Assembly (NCBI GenBank): GCA_964057225.1
Contig: OZ059897.1
Coordinates: 13,702,001 to 13,766,000 of the forward strand
Direction: 5' to 3'
DNA: 64,000 bases
From: Auanema rhodensis
Taxonomy: Eukaryota; Nematoda; Chromadorea; Rhabditida; Rhabditidae
In this document: in pieces, positions 38,201 through 50,517 of the stretch
Layout of the letters: the number at the start of each line of letters is the position of its first letter
How positions within the stretch are numbered: the first letter of the stretch is position 1
Position numbers and translations under genes: made by a program
Notes under the pieces: model-generated
Seen by the model: the letters and a program-made list of their open reading frames with translations, nothing else
Database searches by the model: none
What the model was told of the DNA's origin: nothing

Positions 38201-40655
38201 AAATATATGTAGTATTGTAATTATAACTGTTTACTTGGAAATAGTTCAATGAGTTTATATTTTTAAGATGAGCAGGAAAAGCTGGTTAGATAGCAATACA
38301 GGTGTAATCGAAAGAACTAGATACTACTCCTCAACTACTATGCTCCAACTAGAAGTATGAGATGAAGATGATTTAACATTGACTTGTGAGTCAGTTTGAC
38401 TATGCTATGATGAGCTGGATCGTTATGGTTTTGAACCAGTGGAATATGAATAAGGAACAGTTGGGTGGGGGGAGGAATAAGAGTGAAAAAGAGATTAGAG
38501 CGTGAAGAGAAGCATTTAGCATAGGCTGCTCTTTAGACGAGAATTCAGCCACTCAAGCCGTTAACTTAAACATGTACACGAGGTATCTCAATTTTGCTTC
38601 TGCTACCTGCAAGACTTAGATAGACGGAGAAAGAGGGGTAGACGGTCAAAACATTGACTGTGTAAGAAAACAGAGAAATGAGATATTGTGGAATATACGT
38701 GTGAATTTGAGAAGGAAGAGAGAAAGATAAGATATAGCTTATGAGATATCTTCCACTTATAGCATAACACAACCATCTTCACAATACATCTTTCGTATTA
38801 TGAGATAATGAACTTAAACTTCTTTGAGCTCTTCACAATAGCTGGGTGAGGAAACCGAAGCCATCTTTTCAATACGTAAACACTATCATACTCGACGAAT
38901 AGTCATCTCACCCAGCGACATCCACTTCATCAGTATCAGTCATAACTCTACACAATTTTCACGGTTTTCTTTATTTTATTTTGAATAAATTATTGTTTCA
39001 GAAGTTTTTAAAAAATGTTTTTATAATTAAAATTATATTTTTATACCTTTCATTATCATGTTCTTGATTTATTGATTCAGATGAACAATCACTAGAAGTT
39101 CTCCCACTTGGTGAATCAGAAGATGCTCGTGCCGTGGTTCCTGAATGGAACCGCCGACTGAAAATAAAATAAAAAATAATATATATGTATAGTTAATTAT
39201 TATGTTTATATTATGTGTTTTTATCAAATTATCTTTAATTTGATACTAATAATGATAATCAAATTGTTTCTTAACAAACGTTCTTGACGTGTTTAAAGAC
39301 AACTGACCACTTCGAATTTCTAAAAACTATTGGTTTTTTATTTTTTTCTTTTTCGCTCTATTTCTCTTTTGAGTCTAGTTCAATGTGTTGTAGTTTTGTT
39401 TGCAGAAATTTGTTAAAATTTGCGCAGAAAAGATAGAATCCATTTAGAAATTCGTTTCGAAACATGTATGTATTTCAAATAACAATAGAACTAACTAGAT
39501 TGCTCACCACTAATCTTATTTGCTTACTTTGGCATAAAACAATTTTTTGTTTTTATTAACAAAAATGTAAAAGAAACTAAAAAAAGATTTCAAATAATTC
39601 TATAATTTTAAATCAGTACCTTATCTTTTCCTCCACAGACACAATTTTGAAAATGGGTGGTATAACTGGGGAATCCAGAATTTTAGAGGAAATGAGAGTA
39701 GTGCACAACGAATAAAAGTCTTACGAAGATTTTAAAGTTCTCGGAAATTTGAAATTCTCTCAAGAGCTTATAAAGATTTACTGATATTATGAAAATTTGG
39801 ACGAGGAAATTCCTGGAAAAACATACAAACTTAACGAAAAGTAAGAAAGATATGATCACGCAATACAATATGCAAGATTTCAAAAAATTTCATTCCTTTT
39901 AAAAAAAATGATAAATACTTTGCTATAGAATGTGAAAAATTGATCTAAACTTTCAAATTAGCAGATTTTGTTAAGCTTGAGCAAAATGAAAGATTTAGTC
40001 GGAAGGTGACAAAGGCTCAAAAGGACGGTAGAAGCTGAGCAGCTTTTGCATTGAAATTCGGCTTGTTGTTGAGCTTGAAGTGTGCTAGCCGTTCACTTGA
40101 GTGGTCATTAACTAACACACAGATGATCGAAGCTTTTCGAACTGAGGTTAAGGTTGAAAAAGACACAAGGAAAGATACAAGAGTTGATTTCTAATCGCTT
40201 GACGGAAATTTATAAAATGTTTCCTAATCCCATAAGAAACTATAAGAAACTTTTAAGTCATCGAGAATTTTTAAAAATATTTTTAAGTAATAAACTAAAA
40301 GCAAAACTAGAACACTTATCAAACGTGCTTTAAACATGCCGTGACCGGTGTGAACAACTTCCTTTATACCGAAAAAAATGCATATTTCTAGTGAATAAAT
40401 TTGTCAATAAGTTGAAACATTTTCAAAAGAATAAATAAATTGAGCTTAATCAATGTATGAAGATTACCAAATTATATAAATATATATAAATTTTAATTAT
40501 ATTTTTTTTGAAATTATAATTATGTGAAAAATAATAAATTAAATAAAAATAAATTCTTACTTCTCTTTAGAAAATCCATAAGTTGGATTTAAAGTATATA
40601 ATGAATTTTTATAACTCCATGATGTTGATGCCTCTTTTTTTTGCCTTATTGTCAT
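32289..40655 (-). CDS. nep: Neprilysin-type M13 zinc metallopeptidase
   Basis: A type II membrane endopeptidase that should cleave peptides outside the cell. Exon 1 starts at 40655 four bases after a TTTTCAG acceptor (likely SL site). Two long introns (1.4 and 2.9 kb) separate the first three exons, which encode a Ser-rich cytosolic tail and the membrane anchor ([18 protein letters not shown], about residues 74-97). The ectodomain begins with the family's [10 protein letters not shown] block. Near the C-terminus come [11 protein letters not shown], the zinc site HEITH (in [16 protein letters not shown]), the third zinc ligand in [15 protein letters not shown], and the terminal CRIW, matching the CxxW ending of M13 enzymes. 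Zinc ligands are intact. The usual substrate-binding NAxY before FPAGI reads VDAFHFF, so the normally conserved Asn is Asp. All exon junctions fit in phase. An apparent start at 35657 is an intron reading through into exon 4. Confidence 0.93.
36148..39046. other. Long intron of the neprilysin gene
   Basis: A 2.9-kb intron separating the exon for the Ser-rich cytosolic tail from the membrane-anchor exon. Includes a G9 run (37862-37870) and a less AT-rich stretch near 37480-37700. Open stretches on either strand lack recognisable protein character. Enhancers or an alternative promoter would fit here, but I see no specific element. Confidence 0.5.
39158..40560. other. First intron of the neprilysin gene
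   Basis: 1.4-kb AT-rich intron between the first two coding exons. No nested coding sequence is supported. Confidence 0.5.
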
Positions 40656-42562
40656 GCTACTGAAAATAAAAAAATTAAAATAAATAGTATAATTAAAATA
40701 ATAAATTAAATTTTGCTAAATTATTTAAAAAGAAAAAATAATTTTCTACACATTTGATAAAGTGAAGATTCACTGTTACTTTTTGAAATGGTCAAACTCC
40801 TCAAACAAAGGAGATCAACATAGAAAGAAAGGTCTTTTGATTACATACCACTTTCATATCAAAGAAGAAAAAAGAAATATTATAACATCTCTTAACTATA
40901 TGAAGTTCATCTTCATATTAGACGGAAGTGAAAGATTAAAGAACATACTTTTGCATTTGTATAAAACACCAGTTGAGAAATTTGCACATGGTATAAATCT
41001 AACTATGATATTACATCATGTATAGTCTTTGATGTAACACGATACATTTTTTTTTTCACAAACGGATTATTATAAAAATAAATATTATCCTTCTTTATGA
41101 ACAGAAAAAAGGGAATTTTTTCCTCTCCAAATATGGTCAGAAAATCGAAATTTCAACAAAAGCATTAGTAATTCAAAAGCTAAGGTGAATCAGAATTAGA
41201 TGATGATGGTGATGAAGATACGATCTGTTCGAAATTCCACAGAAAATAAATTTAACACACTCGAAATAGACATGATAACACTTGAAAAATTGAAAGAATT
41301 TCATTTTGAAATTCCACTATCTGCATTCCAACTTGAACATCTTTATTTTTTTGTTTTTATAATATAAAATATTTGTAACATACTTGTAGCTTTTAATAGC
41401 TGACCAAAAATTTAATAAAGAATCCAGCTTCATTACTTTTCAGAATAATATTTATAATTATAAAAATCTGAAAGAATCATCATTAAAAATATATTAAATA
41501 AAAGAAAATGAAATAGCTTAAAGCTAAAAGCAATGTGATAATCGCCTGTAAACTATAAAGTGAAATGTCCTAATAAAAAGTTTGTAGTTTCTGAGCTCTT
41601 TCTCTTTCAATTCTCTAGAAATCTTTTCAAATTCATTCTCTTTCAAATATTCTTCTACTAATTAGAACCAGTTAGGCTCAAACGGTATATGAAACCACAA
41701 GCTTTCATCAACTTCATCAATACCTTCTAAATGGTGAGGAGGTCATTTTGACCAACGAACAAATAAACTTCTCATCTTCTCATCTTACTTGTTGTGATCT
41801 AGTAAGCATTCAGAGAAATTTTCAAAAGAAAAGCAAAAACACAAAAATAGTATAAGAAAGAAAAAAGAAAAACAACAATGAAATCAATTAAGTTAAAATA
41901 AATATAATATTATAAGAAATAATTAATATTAAGTTTTAAACACTAAAAAAATCATAGAAACTTTATGAAAGATTAACTTTTTTTCATAACACATGACCAA
42001 TATTATGAAAAGTTTTTAGTTGTTTAGGTAAGATGTGTTGACGTTCACAACACAGAATAGTGCAATGAATTCAAATGTGTAGGAACATAAGCCGATGACC
42101 ACGGAGGCTTAGGACGATAACCTAAAGTTACAACATTTGTCTTCTTCACGTCTTCAATTTTAACAACTATTGGAAGTTGTAGGGAATCAAGATAGAACGA
42201 TAGAAAAGAGCAAAGAAAAGTAGATAGACAAGTAAATGTCGAAAGAAAGAGAGAGAAAAAGACAATTTTTCGGTGAAGCCATGTACACATACATACACTT
42301 GTATGTAGTACTGTTATTTAACCAATAAATATTACACAACCTAACTAACATAATTTATATTTATTAAAAGTTTACAATTATATTATTGTATGTATAATTA
42401 ACACCAAGACTCAATTTATAATTCGATTTATTTTTGTAATTTTTATGATAAAATAAACAAAATAAATTATATGTACACACACAAGTAACAACTTTTCTTA
42501 ATAATTTTGATGAAAATTAATTATATTCATTTCATTGTATTACGAAATTAGATTATAATTTT
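40656..42562. other. Region upstream of neprilysin
   Basis: About 1.9 kb of mostly non-coding, A-rich sequence between neprilysin and the first DB-module gene. It contains the neprilysin promoter and one weak candidate reading frame at 42045-42290 (listed separately). Confidence 0.4.
42045..42290 (-). CDS. Weak candidate: small secreted protein or terminal exon
   Basis: An ATG-started frame of 81 residues. The first half is a hydrophobic, Ser/Phe-rich leader (IVFFSLFLSTFTCLSTFLC); the second half has balanced composition (VVKIEDVKKTNVVTLGYRPK, then PPWSSAYVPTHLNSLHYSVL). Alternatively only the second half is real, as a terminal exon after the acceptor-like site ccaatag. No family is recognised and no splice partner is found, so this could be chance. 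Confidence 0.22.
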   Translation of the reverse strand: MCTWLHRKIVFFSLFLSTFTCLSTFLCSFLSFYLDSLQLPIVVKIEDVKKTNVVTLGYRPKPPWSSAYVPTHLNSLHYSVL

Positions 42563-43630
42563 CTAATCATCTCCATCAATATTTGGATGATTCTGTAAAT
42601 GATTATAGAAACATGTGCGAATCTTGTCAAATTGAGTCAGACAGACAATATACTTCACATAATCAGTCGGAACACCTTTGGTTGTCTCGCAATAAGGTAA
42701 ACATTGATCAAGAACCTGAAATTTGCATTTATGTCTTGTTTAGATTCAAAATTAGGCTATTAAGAAGTTTGATCACTGATTCGTAAAACTACTCAAATCT
42801 ATGTTTGAAATATTTTGTAAAAGATTGAAAAACGTACTCCTTGATCTCTGCAACATTTAGTATGGTCCACTCGAGATGAAGCACAATCCCACATCAGTCC
42901 AACAGTTGGTCCTCGGCTGGCGCATGTAGCCATAAAACCAATAACCTATACAATTAATAGTTAAGTATTTAGAAGAAAGAAAATTAAAATTAACATAAAA
43001 TAATAGAAACATAACTAAAGAAATATCTTACTTGGTTGGCACTTAAGGCATTGAAATCGCAGAAACGACGACGACAATCAACATCAGCATCTTTCAAGTT
43101 ACGGCAACAAGTACGTAGTTTTTGATTAGCATTACGATTTCCTGGGACTCCATAGCTTTAAATATAATAATATAATTAAACTATATGATGTGAAACAATG
43201 ATTACATCAGTTGAAGACGTTGTTGTTTTGCTGTTAATGCTTGTTGATGAGGAGCAGCTGCGGCGGCGGCGCCAGTTCCAACTGAATCAGGAAGACTTCC
43301 GAAGGAAAAATCAGTTGGAGAGCCGGCTCCAGTTTGCTCGAGTGGAGTGGCAGTTCGTTGAGGAGCCACCTGAATAATAATAAATAATTTCTGTTCTTGA
43401 ACCAACTAGCAAACTTGAAGTTGTTGGTCAGTACTCATAGGAAGCCACTGTTGAAGAGTTGGATTCCATCTTAAATTTCCCTACAAAATCATTTATTCAA
43501 AAATTTCGAATAATATCGAAAAAGAACAAACACTTTGCCATTCTTGAGTACCATCTGGATTTGTAACCAATTGAGGTGCAGGTCCCTGCTGAGCGAACAC
43601 TGATGCAATAAGTAGAAGCAGAATAAACAT
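42563..43630 (-). CDS. Secreted DB-module protein (paralogue A)
   Basis: Six exons encode about 245 residues. The ATG at 43630 abuts an acceptor (actttag), suggesting SL trans-splicing. A signal peptide ([15 protein letters not shown]) leads to a Trp/Gln-rich N-terminal region ([20 protein letters not shown]) and a low-complexity linker with an alanine run ([13 protein letters not shown]). The C-terminal half is a nematode DB module with all 12 cysteines in the order CC, C, C, C, C, CC, C, C, C, C ([46 protein letters not shown]). DB modules are found in secreted or cuticle-associated nematode proteins of unknown biochemical function. It has the same order, strand and cysteine pattern as paralogue B 2 kb away, which points to local duplication. 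Confidence 0.85.
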
Positions 43631-44922
43631 CTAAAGTTTCAAAAAAAGATGTTCCGAAATAAAATAAAAAATAGATTTTCTTTTAAATTCGAATATAAAT
43701 TAACTAAATGCACGAGGTAGCTGTGACAAATAATTAGCGACAACTATGGTCTTCAAAAATTTTTTTAATAGAAATCATAACTTCTAGGTCAAGATGTTGT
43801 ATGAAAGAGACGTCGACAAAAGCCAATATCGTCGATGTTCGGATAATTTGACAGTGAAATCAGTTTTTTCTTTCAACAATTAGCTGGTAAGTTGTGATTA
43901 TGATTGATTTTAAGAGGTTTCCTCGTCAAAGTGAGAAAGTAAATGAATTCAAGAGAATGTGAACAAGACATATTAGAAGAAATGACCACGATTAGGATGT
44001 TGATAGAAATACATAAGAAGACAAAGATGTTGATGCCTATGTTAGACAAGTAATCAACATATGATGGATTTAGTCGATTGACTGGAAAGAATATAGTCAA
44101 TGATATCATGTTTCTAGAGTATTCAGAACAAGAATCAAGACATTGAAAGTTTGACAAAGTTAACTATGATATTATACAAAATATCAAACTTCACTAGACT
44201 ATTAGAGATTAGCAAAATGAAAAGAAAAGAATAAGGGAAAAGTTTAAACTGAGCTCTAATATTCTTTCATCAGATCTAAGGTGGGTATAGAACATATATA
44301 GAAAAAAAGAGATAGGAATAGAGACAGATAGAAGATTGAAAGATAACAAGCTGATTTTCTCGGTGAAAATTCAGATCAAGAGAGTATGGTCAGCTTCGTT
44401 CAACTGCTAGATGATGACGATTGAAAAAGTCAATATATTGTGGAGCAGGTGATGGAAAGAGAAGTTTCTTTAATCGTAGAGAATCGTCTAGATCATATAC
44501 CGGGATAGACGATCTCGTTTTTATTGAAATCGTTTCATCCTTAGTTAACACATCACCTCTTCTTCACTGCGGATCTCAAAGTTTAGTCTATATCTCTTCC
44601 TTTCTTCCTCTATCTTATACGGCTTCAGAAACCTGTCCTCATCGTTTCAGGATTATTTTATGAGATCGTATTCCGTGTAACTGTCGGTATTCGTCATGAA
44701 TTAAAAAATGAAAATATTCTAAGTCTAATTATCCACAAAAAAAGGTTCCGACATACATACGTTTGATCATTTTTCCTGATTATCAGATTTCGTTAAAGAT
44801 TTCATATGACGACCTGTCCATTATTATTTGCATTTATAAACTATATTTAAAATAATATGAAATACACATTAAGGATTATTCAAAAAATTTATTTAAATTG
44901 AACTTAATCATGAATTGTTCAA
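43631..44922. other. Intergenic region
   Basis: Upstream region of DB paralogue A and downstream flank of the VVP-repeat gene. A 94-codon open stretch on the minus strand (43873-44157) has some hydrophobic character but no splice context or recognisable motif; no gene is called. Confidence 0.45.
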
Positions 44923-45276
44923 TTATTTTGCAAGTGTCTTCTTATAAGATGTTGGTTTCTTGTATTCAAATTTCTTTGGCTTAGGAGAAATAGGTGGATC
45001 TGGCTTTGATTCAGGTACAACTGGTACCACAGGTACAACAGGTACAACAGGTACAACTGGCGTTGGAATAGCAGTCTAAAATAATTAATTATTAATTATA
45101 AATAAACATAATATAATTAAAAAATTAAAATGTGAATGAAGAAAATGATAAAAATATTCAAATTAATAATACCTTATTTCCAAAGACTATTTCATCATCA
45201 ATATTAACATCGTTCGTATCATTTTCTGGAGTCATAGTTTTGATCTCCAAGGGAATAAATGCAGATTTGTCAGCCA
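44923..45276 (-). CDS. Small proline-rich protein with VVP tandem repeats
   Basis: Two exons (45276-45173 and 45075-44923) join to about 85 residues starting MADKSAFIPLEIKT. The ATG lies two bases after a ctcccag acceptor, a likely SL site. An acidic N-terminal part (PENDTNDVNIDDEI) is followed by five consecutive VVP units and a Pro/Lys-rich tail (PDPPISPKPKKFEYKKP) ending KTLAK. There is no signal peptide or membrane segment, so it is probably a cytosolic, disordered protein. No family recognised. It lies between the two DB-module genes on the same strand. An E-box (CACGTG, 45333-45338) sits about 60 bp upstream. Confidence 0.65.
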
Positions 45277-45332
45277 TCACTGGGAGAAGACCAGTTACAC
45301 ACTGATTTTATTGAAAAATGGAGACTTAAACT

Positions 45333-45338
45333 CACGTG
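45333..45338. promoter_or_regulatory. E-box CACGTG upstream of the VVP-repeat gene
   Basis: CACGTG core about 60 bp upstream of the start codon, in a stretch (45332-45360) with further CGTG copies (atgcgtgagt, tacgtgcact). Candidate bHLH site by sequence only. Confidence 0.3.
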
Positions 45339-45543
45339 AAATGCGTGAGTTACGTGCACTTGTGTGCCATTTTGTTTTTGAAGTGAAGCGGTTGTATTTT
45401 ATACGTACTTATTACTCAAATCATTAAGTTTTTAACATAATGTAATGAGTTATTTGAAAAATCTTTAGAAAAATTAAATGTAAATCACTAATTTAATCAG
45501 TTTATATTATATTTCACATATAAATAAATAAATAATTCAATTA

Positions 45544-46183
45544 TTAATGATGTCCACGATAACTAGGATGACGACGAAGATATCTACTAAAGCATTGTTG
45601 ATATTTAGTGAATTCTGATAAACATCCTCCATAACGTGCAATATCTGTTGGAGCATCATGATGAGCATTACAGAAAGCCATACATTTATCAGATACTCCC
45701 TACAAATAATGATTATAATATGCTTAATTATATTATATTAAATATACTATTCTTTTGCAGCAATGGCTATGATCAGCTCTCGATGAGAGACAGTTCCAAA
45801 TATTTCCAACAGTTTTACCCTTTACAGCACATTCTGCAATGAACGGAAAAACCTGTAAAGCACGATAAATCAGTTTTTGTGATCAAATAAATGCTTACAC
45901 TTTCTCTACGAATCATATTAACTTGACAATATTTGTGAGCACAAGTCTTATCAATCTCTGGATCAGATAAACAGCATGCAATAAGCTTTTCATTAGGAGT
46001 CCTAGCTTTCAATGAAGCGACACATAATCTATATTGTTTGAATAATCAATAATTTATAAATATTTATAACAAAACTTTTAATTTTTTAATATATTTTTTA
46101 AGTTTTTGTTTGTAAAAGTATATCATTTATATTTTATAAAATTAAGAACAAACTACATACATAACCAACAGAAGACGTAACAT
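45544..46183 (-). CDS. Secreted DB-module protein (paralogue B)
   Basis: Four exons give about 137 residues. A 23-base first exon splits the signal peptide (MLRLLLVILCVASLKA). The rest is almost entirely a DB module with the same 12-cysteine order as paralogue A: IACCLSDPEIDKTC, AECAVKGKTVGNIWNC, SHCCKRIGVSDKC, FCNAHHDAPTDIARYGGC, YQQCFSRYLRRHPSY. It lacks the long Gln/Ala-rich N-terminal extension of paralogue A. Shared landmarks (TVG-WxC, SSRxDHxxCC, APTD/VPTD, C-terminal HPxx) make the two close paralogues. Likely secreted, perhaps to cuticle or extracellular matrix; biochemical role unknown. Confidence 0.85.
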
Positions 46184-46977
46184 TTAGCGACTGACCAATT
46201 TTCTAAAGCAAGATTATTAATCCAGCTTTGTATTGAATGATAACTATATATTCGTTTATGTTATCGTAGCAAAATAAAAGAAAGGAACAGGATTTTCTCG
46301 TATTAAACTTCTAATAAAGTAATGATTTAACTAACTTATTATGGGAAAAAAAATATAATTGGCAGTAAAGTTAGAACAGAGAATAAATCAAAATTAAACT
46401 TTAGTGTCAACGAAAAAACGACTATTCTTCAATTTTCTAAGAAAAAGTTTAGTGTCATCGTTTTTCAATATCTGATCTATAAAATACAAAATTAAGTTCA
46501 TAATTCCTTGTTTTCTATCTATTTGCTATCGAATTCGCTTAAATAATGAAATGTTTATATCTATATCTATATACTATATATGGTATATAAGGCAAATGAA
46601 TAAAAAGAATATTTTATTGGAAGATTTATTCTTCATATAGAATTCGTCCATATAGGAAAATCATTTGTTCTTCAATATATTTACAATACTTCATAGTAAA
46701 AAGTGGATGACATGATTGATGACAAGAACTCCTTACCCGTTTTCAATTTGATCTATTTTACAAATATATTTCTTAGCATTGCTTTAAGCTAAGAGTTTTA
46801 AAAGGACACAAACATATATATGAAATTTGTCAAAAAGACTAGAATAAGTGAGTGAAAATTATAATGTTTGTATGTTGTCTCCAGAATACTTAAATTTCAA
46901 GGAATGTCTTCTAATTTTGGCCAGCTATCAAGCTATTGGATTGAACAAACAAAAGATGGGACTCACTGATAAGAAAT
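46184..46977. other. Intergenic region
   Basis: AT-rich spacer between DB paralogue B and the end of the transporter gene, containing the promoter of the former and the 3' UTR of the latter. No gene seen. Confidence 0.5.
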
Positions 46978-49900
46978 CTAGTATTTCTTTTCAGTGTATT
47001 CCAACTTTCCCTCCATCTTTTCTATATCTTCATCCGAATCTCCATCATCTACCTCTACTGTACCCATTGTCCATGAGGCAGGTTTGACATCAGCTACAGC
47101 AATAAAGAATATGTTGGAACTGAGCACGATAATGAAAATGACCCTGCAAAACCGGATAAATGCAACAGTTCCCAAAAAGTTTGCAAATGTTCAAATGACT
47201 TACAGGAAAAGTTTTGTCCATTGTTCGTGTGTATCATCAGGAGCCATGAAGTTTACCATGAAGGGTAACACAAGACCAACAATGCCATTTGCAAAACCAC
47301 GTACAGTATATACAAATCGTAGATGTTGTCGAGAAACCTGTATTAATAGTTGATTAAGCTATAACTTATAAGAAATGTTTACAAGTTGAGCACTTCTAGT
47401 GATTCCAACACCATTTAAGCCATTTGCAACAATGACTAAAGAATAGCAGATTGAAGCTACTTGATTCCATCCGGCAGGACAAAAAACAAGTACAATAAAT
47501 GATAAAGCCATTGTTCCTGAGAAATAAGGTTATTTCTGGATTCAACTTTAGATTTCTCGTACCTTGACTAATAGTTGTACTAACGATTGCGGCTAATCGT
47601 TCTCCCAAAAATTCACAATTTGCTGATAATGGTTGTGCAAAAATTCTGGCAACACATGAGAAGATATATGGCATAGCAGCTGACCATCCAGTTGTAGTCA
47701 GGCTGTAGTGAAGAACCTAGAAATGATATAGAAGATATGAATATTTAATTGATTCATATGATACCTTATTCAAATAAGTTGGTCCATATTGAAGGAAAAT
47801 AGAGAAACCAATAGTTCCTCCAACGGAAGTCAACCATACACCCCAAATTGACCAAGTAGAACAAATAGCTTTAACTGGAGTACGAGCTCTAGAACATTAA
47901 TTGTTAACATATTCTATATTCAAATAAAATTACTTTTCAACATGTTTCTCCTCGTGTGATTTATCTTTTTCAATTTTACGTAATTCATATCGTGAAACAA
48001 ATCTGAAAATTGATGAATTTCCCTTAATTCTTTAATGAAAAGCAATTACCTGCTAGATCTAGGTTTATCTGTATGTAACATTGCAAAAGCTAAGTATGCA
48101 AGAGCAGTAAGTATAGCTTGAATGTAATATACCCATTCCCATCCATACGACTCACACATTACAGCAGATAATGGCATTGTAAGAAGTGGAGCAATCTTCA
48201 AATTTATAAAAATTGTTTACAGTACCGAGAATGGTTTCTTGATTTATAGAAAATGTCAAAAGTAATGATCTTTTCATCTCTCTTTTTTTTTTATGAAAAG
48301 TCTAGACAATCTAACATTTTTTTTGTAACGCACGTCATCGTGATTCTGCAGCATAGTGGAACTTAATCACGTGAATATCTTATGCTTAATTTTTTTTTAA
48401 TTCTTTCAGTGCAAATGAACCCAATGAAGCTTTGTTCATAATTAGTGTGATTTGTTTCTTTCAAGTTGTTTATTTGATATTCTTTATATGATTTTCGAAC
48501 AAGGAATTTGTTCCGATCAGGTTATCTCTATGTACATGTACACTGAGATGTATGCAATAGACCCAAGGTCATAACCAGACATAGTACTCAATGCGATGAA
48601 CTATGTGCTAAGCTACATTGTATATAGAACGATTAAAACATTTCTTGGAATGATGTCTTATTTGGATGATTCTTGCACTATATTGAAATGATAATATGTT
48701 TTTACATTAATCTTAACTATGTATTCTATGTTATCAAATCAAGTATACATCTGTTCAACGAATACACTCGTCATATAAGTTTTCTAATTTGAAGTAAATG
48801 ATTGGCAATTGGCTGAATATCAAAAACCTTCTGATTAAAAGCTGAATGAACTCTTTTGAAACATATCATCTGATATTATGAATCATTGTAAAAATTGTCA
48901 TGTTATATTCATAATAATTAGGTGAATGATATGAAAACGGAAGAGAGAAAAGAAAAGAATAATTCTTCAAAAAGATCAAATAAATCAAAATGTTTCTTCA
49001 CACTTTAACTTCATATCTGACAATTTGCCTTTTCTTCTTCTTTTTTATTTTTATGTTCTTTTATATAATTTGTTTTGAATAAATACCTGAAAATGAGCAG
49101 CCAGTATAGATACATATACACCGTTTCCTTCAATTGTTGACCAATGAGATGTTATAACACTCATAACTGGTGATGTTACTGCTGCTGGAATTCCCTGAAG
49201 AAAAGAAAAAAAGGTTCATGTAATTAAGGCGTTTTCTGTAACAGCAGAACCAATTACCGTACCTGTATCAGTCTCATAACCATGAAATGCCAAAATCCGT
49301 ATTGTGCAGCATATGGAGACAATACGGTAGCAAAGAATGATAAGAAGCCACAAAAAGCCATCGTAAAGCTAAAATTTTGATTTTCATTCTCAATATTTTA
49401 TTCCCGAATTAATTTTTTCTTTGAAAGCTAGTTTATCATTAAAATATATTTTCTTTCTTTCGTCTATAGGTTTTTTTAAAATTATTCTATTGTCAGTTAT
49501 TCCACAGTCAAGGTTATACGGAATAATCACAGTAGGGCAAAGAATAAGACATGCATAGAAAAACGCCTTAGGGTTATATTAGAAGAAAAGAAAACCATGA
49601 CCCTTTAATAGTAACATAAAAATTACAACATATCTATGTACTTGGTTTGAAGGTCAGCTTTCTATCGTTCTTTGAAAAATTCTTTATCATTAAAGATTTT
49701 GTAGTATTTCTATCAATCTTTAAACAGTTTTCTAATAATCTTATGAACTTTCATTGTCTTATAATTGAAAAACTTCTTTAGTATTTCATGTTGTTTAATT
49801 ACTTTTTTAAAAATTAGATTTGTTTTGTTAGTGTTTAACTAATATTTCAACTAACATTAACACAATATTTTAAACATTTCAGAAATGTATGTAAACATTT

Positions 49901-50517
49901 TTCAAAAATTTAAATTTAAATGATGATACCTGACACCAAGTTTAGCAACCATGTAATACAATGGAATCATTGCTGGCACTGGACCGAGATAGCCAGCAGC
50001 CAAAAGATAATCTTTTTCTTGTTTCGTGTAGCTATATGAAGGTGATGTTGAATTGTCAGCTGAAATAATCAAAATAGTGAACATCATGTTTCAAGTTTTC
50101 TAAGCTGCTGGTGAAATTTTGATTTTTGTTTTAAACTATCGAACTGAGAGCGAAATATTTACAAAAAAGTGATATTTCTTCCGTTCAAATGCTTTGAATA
50201 AATTTGTTCAAAATAAGAAAAAACGTTAAATTAATGGAAGAAACTTCAAAATTTTTATCAAGAACGTAGTACAAAGATCACCAAAGTATGGTGGTTTTTC
50301 TATATGATGATGCGTAACCAAACAATGGTTAGAAAACAATAATCAAATGAAATTTACCTTGTTCTGTCATGCAAAGGACGGTAAAGTTGAAAACGTGAAG
50401 ATTTGAATAAAGTAAAGTTAAACATAAGGTTGATAAGGTACAAACGATGTACCGGAATGGTACCTTCGGATGAGCAAATATACTATCCTGTCGTTCAAAT
50501 GAATCACGTTGTCGCAT
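46978..50517 (-). CDS. SLC17-like major facilitator transporter
   Basis: A multi-exon gene of roughly 480 residues beginning MRQRDSFERQDSIFAHPKVP at 50517, six bases after a tttctcag acceptor (likely SL site). About 12 membrane helices follow: helix 1 (FRYIVCTLSTLCLTLLYSN), a glycosylated loop (DNSTS), a degenerate MFS motif A region (LYYMVAKLGVR), the QYGFWHFMVMRLIQG helix 4 block followed by IPAAVTSPVMSVITSHWS typical of SLC17 anion transporters, a basic cytosolic loop (RKIEKDKSHEEKHVEK), and a second half with WSIWGVWLTSVGGTIGFSIF and QYGPTYL. The tail is acidic (VEVDDGDSDEDIEKMEG). SLC17 members move organic anions, glutamate or phosphate; the substrate cannot be read from sequence. One intron (about 48198-49086) is unusually long. 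Confidence 0.85.

Noticed and set aside
36931-38772. Minus-strand open stretches inside the neprilysin intron.
   Set aside because: Phe/Ile/Ser-rich or repetitive, no splice sites consistent with coding exons, no recognisable motif.
43873-44157. 94-codon minus-strand open stretch with a hydrophobic middle.
   Set aside because: No motif or splice context; isolated in the upstream region of a DB-module gene.
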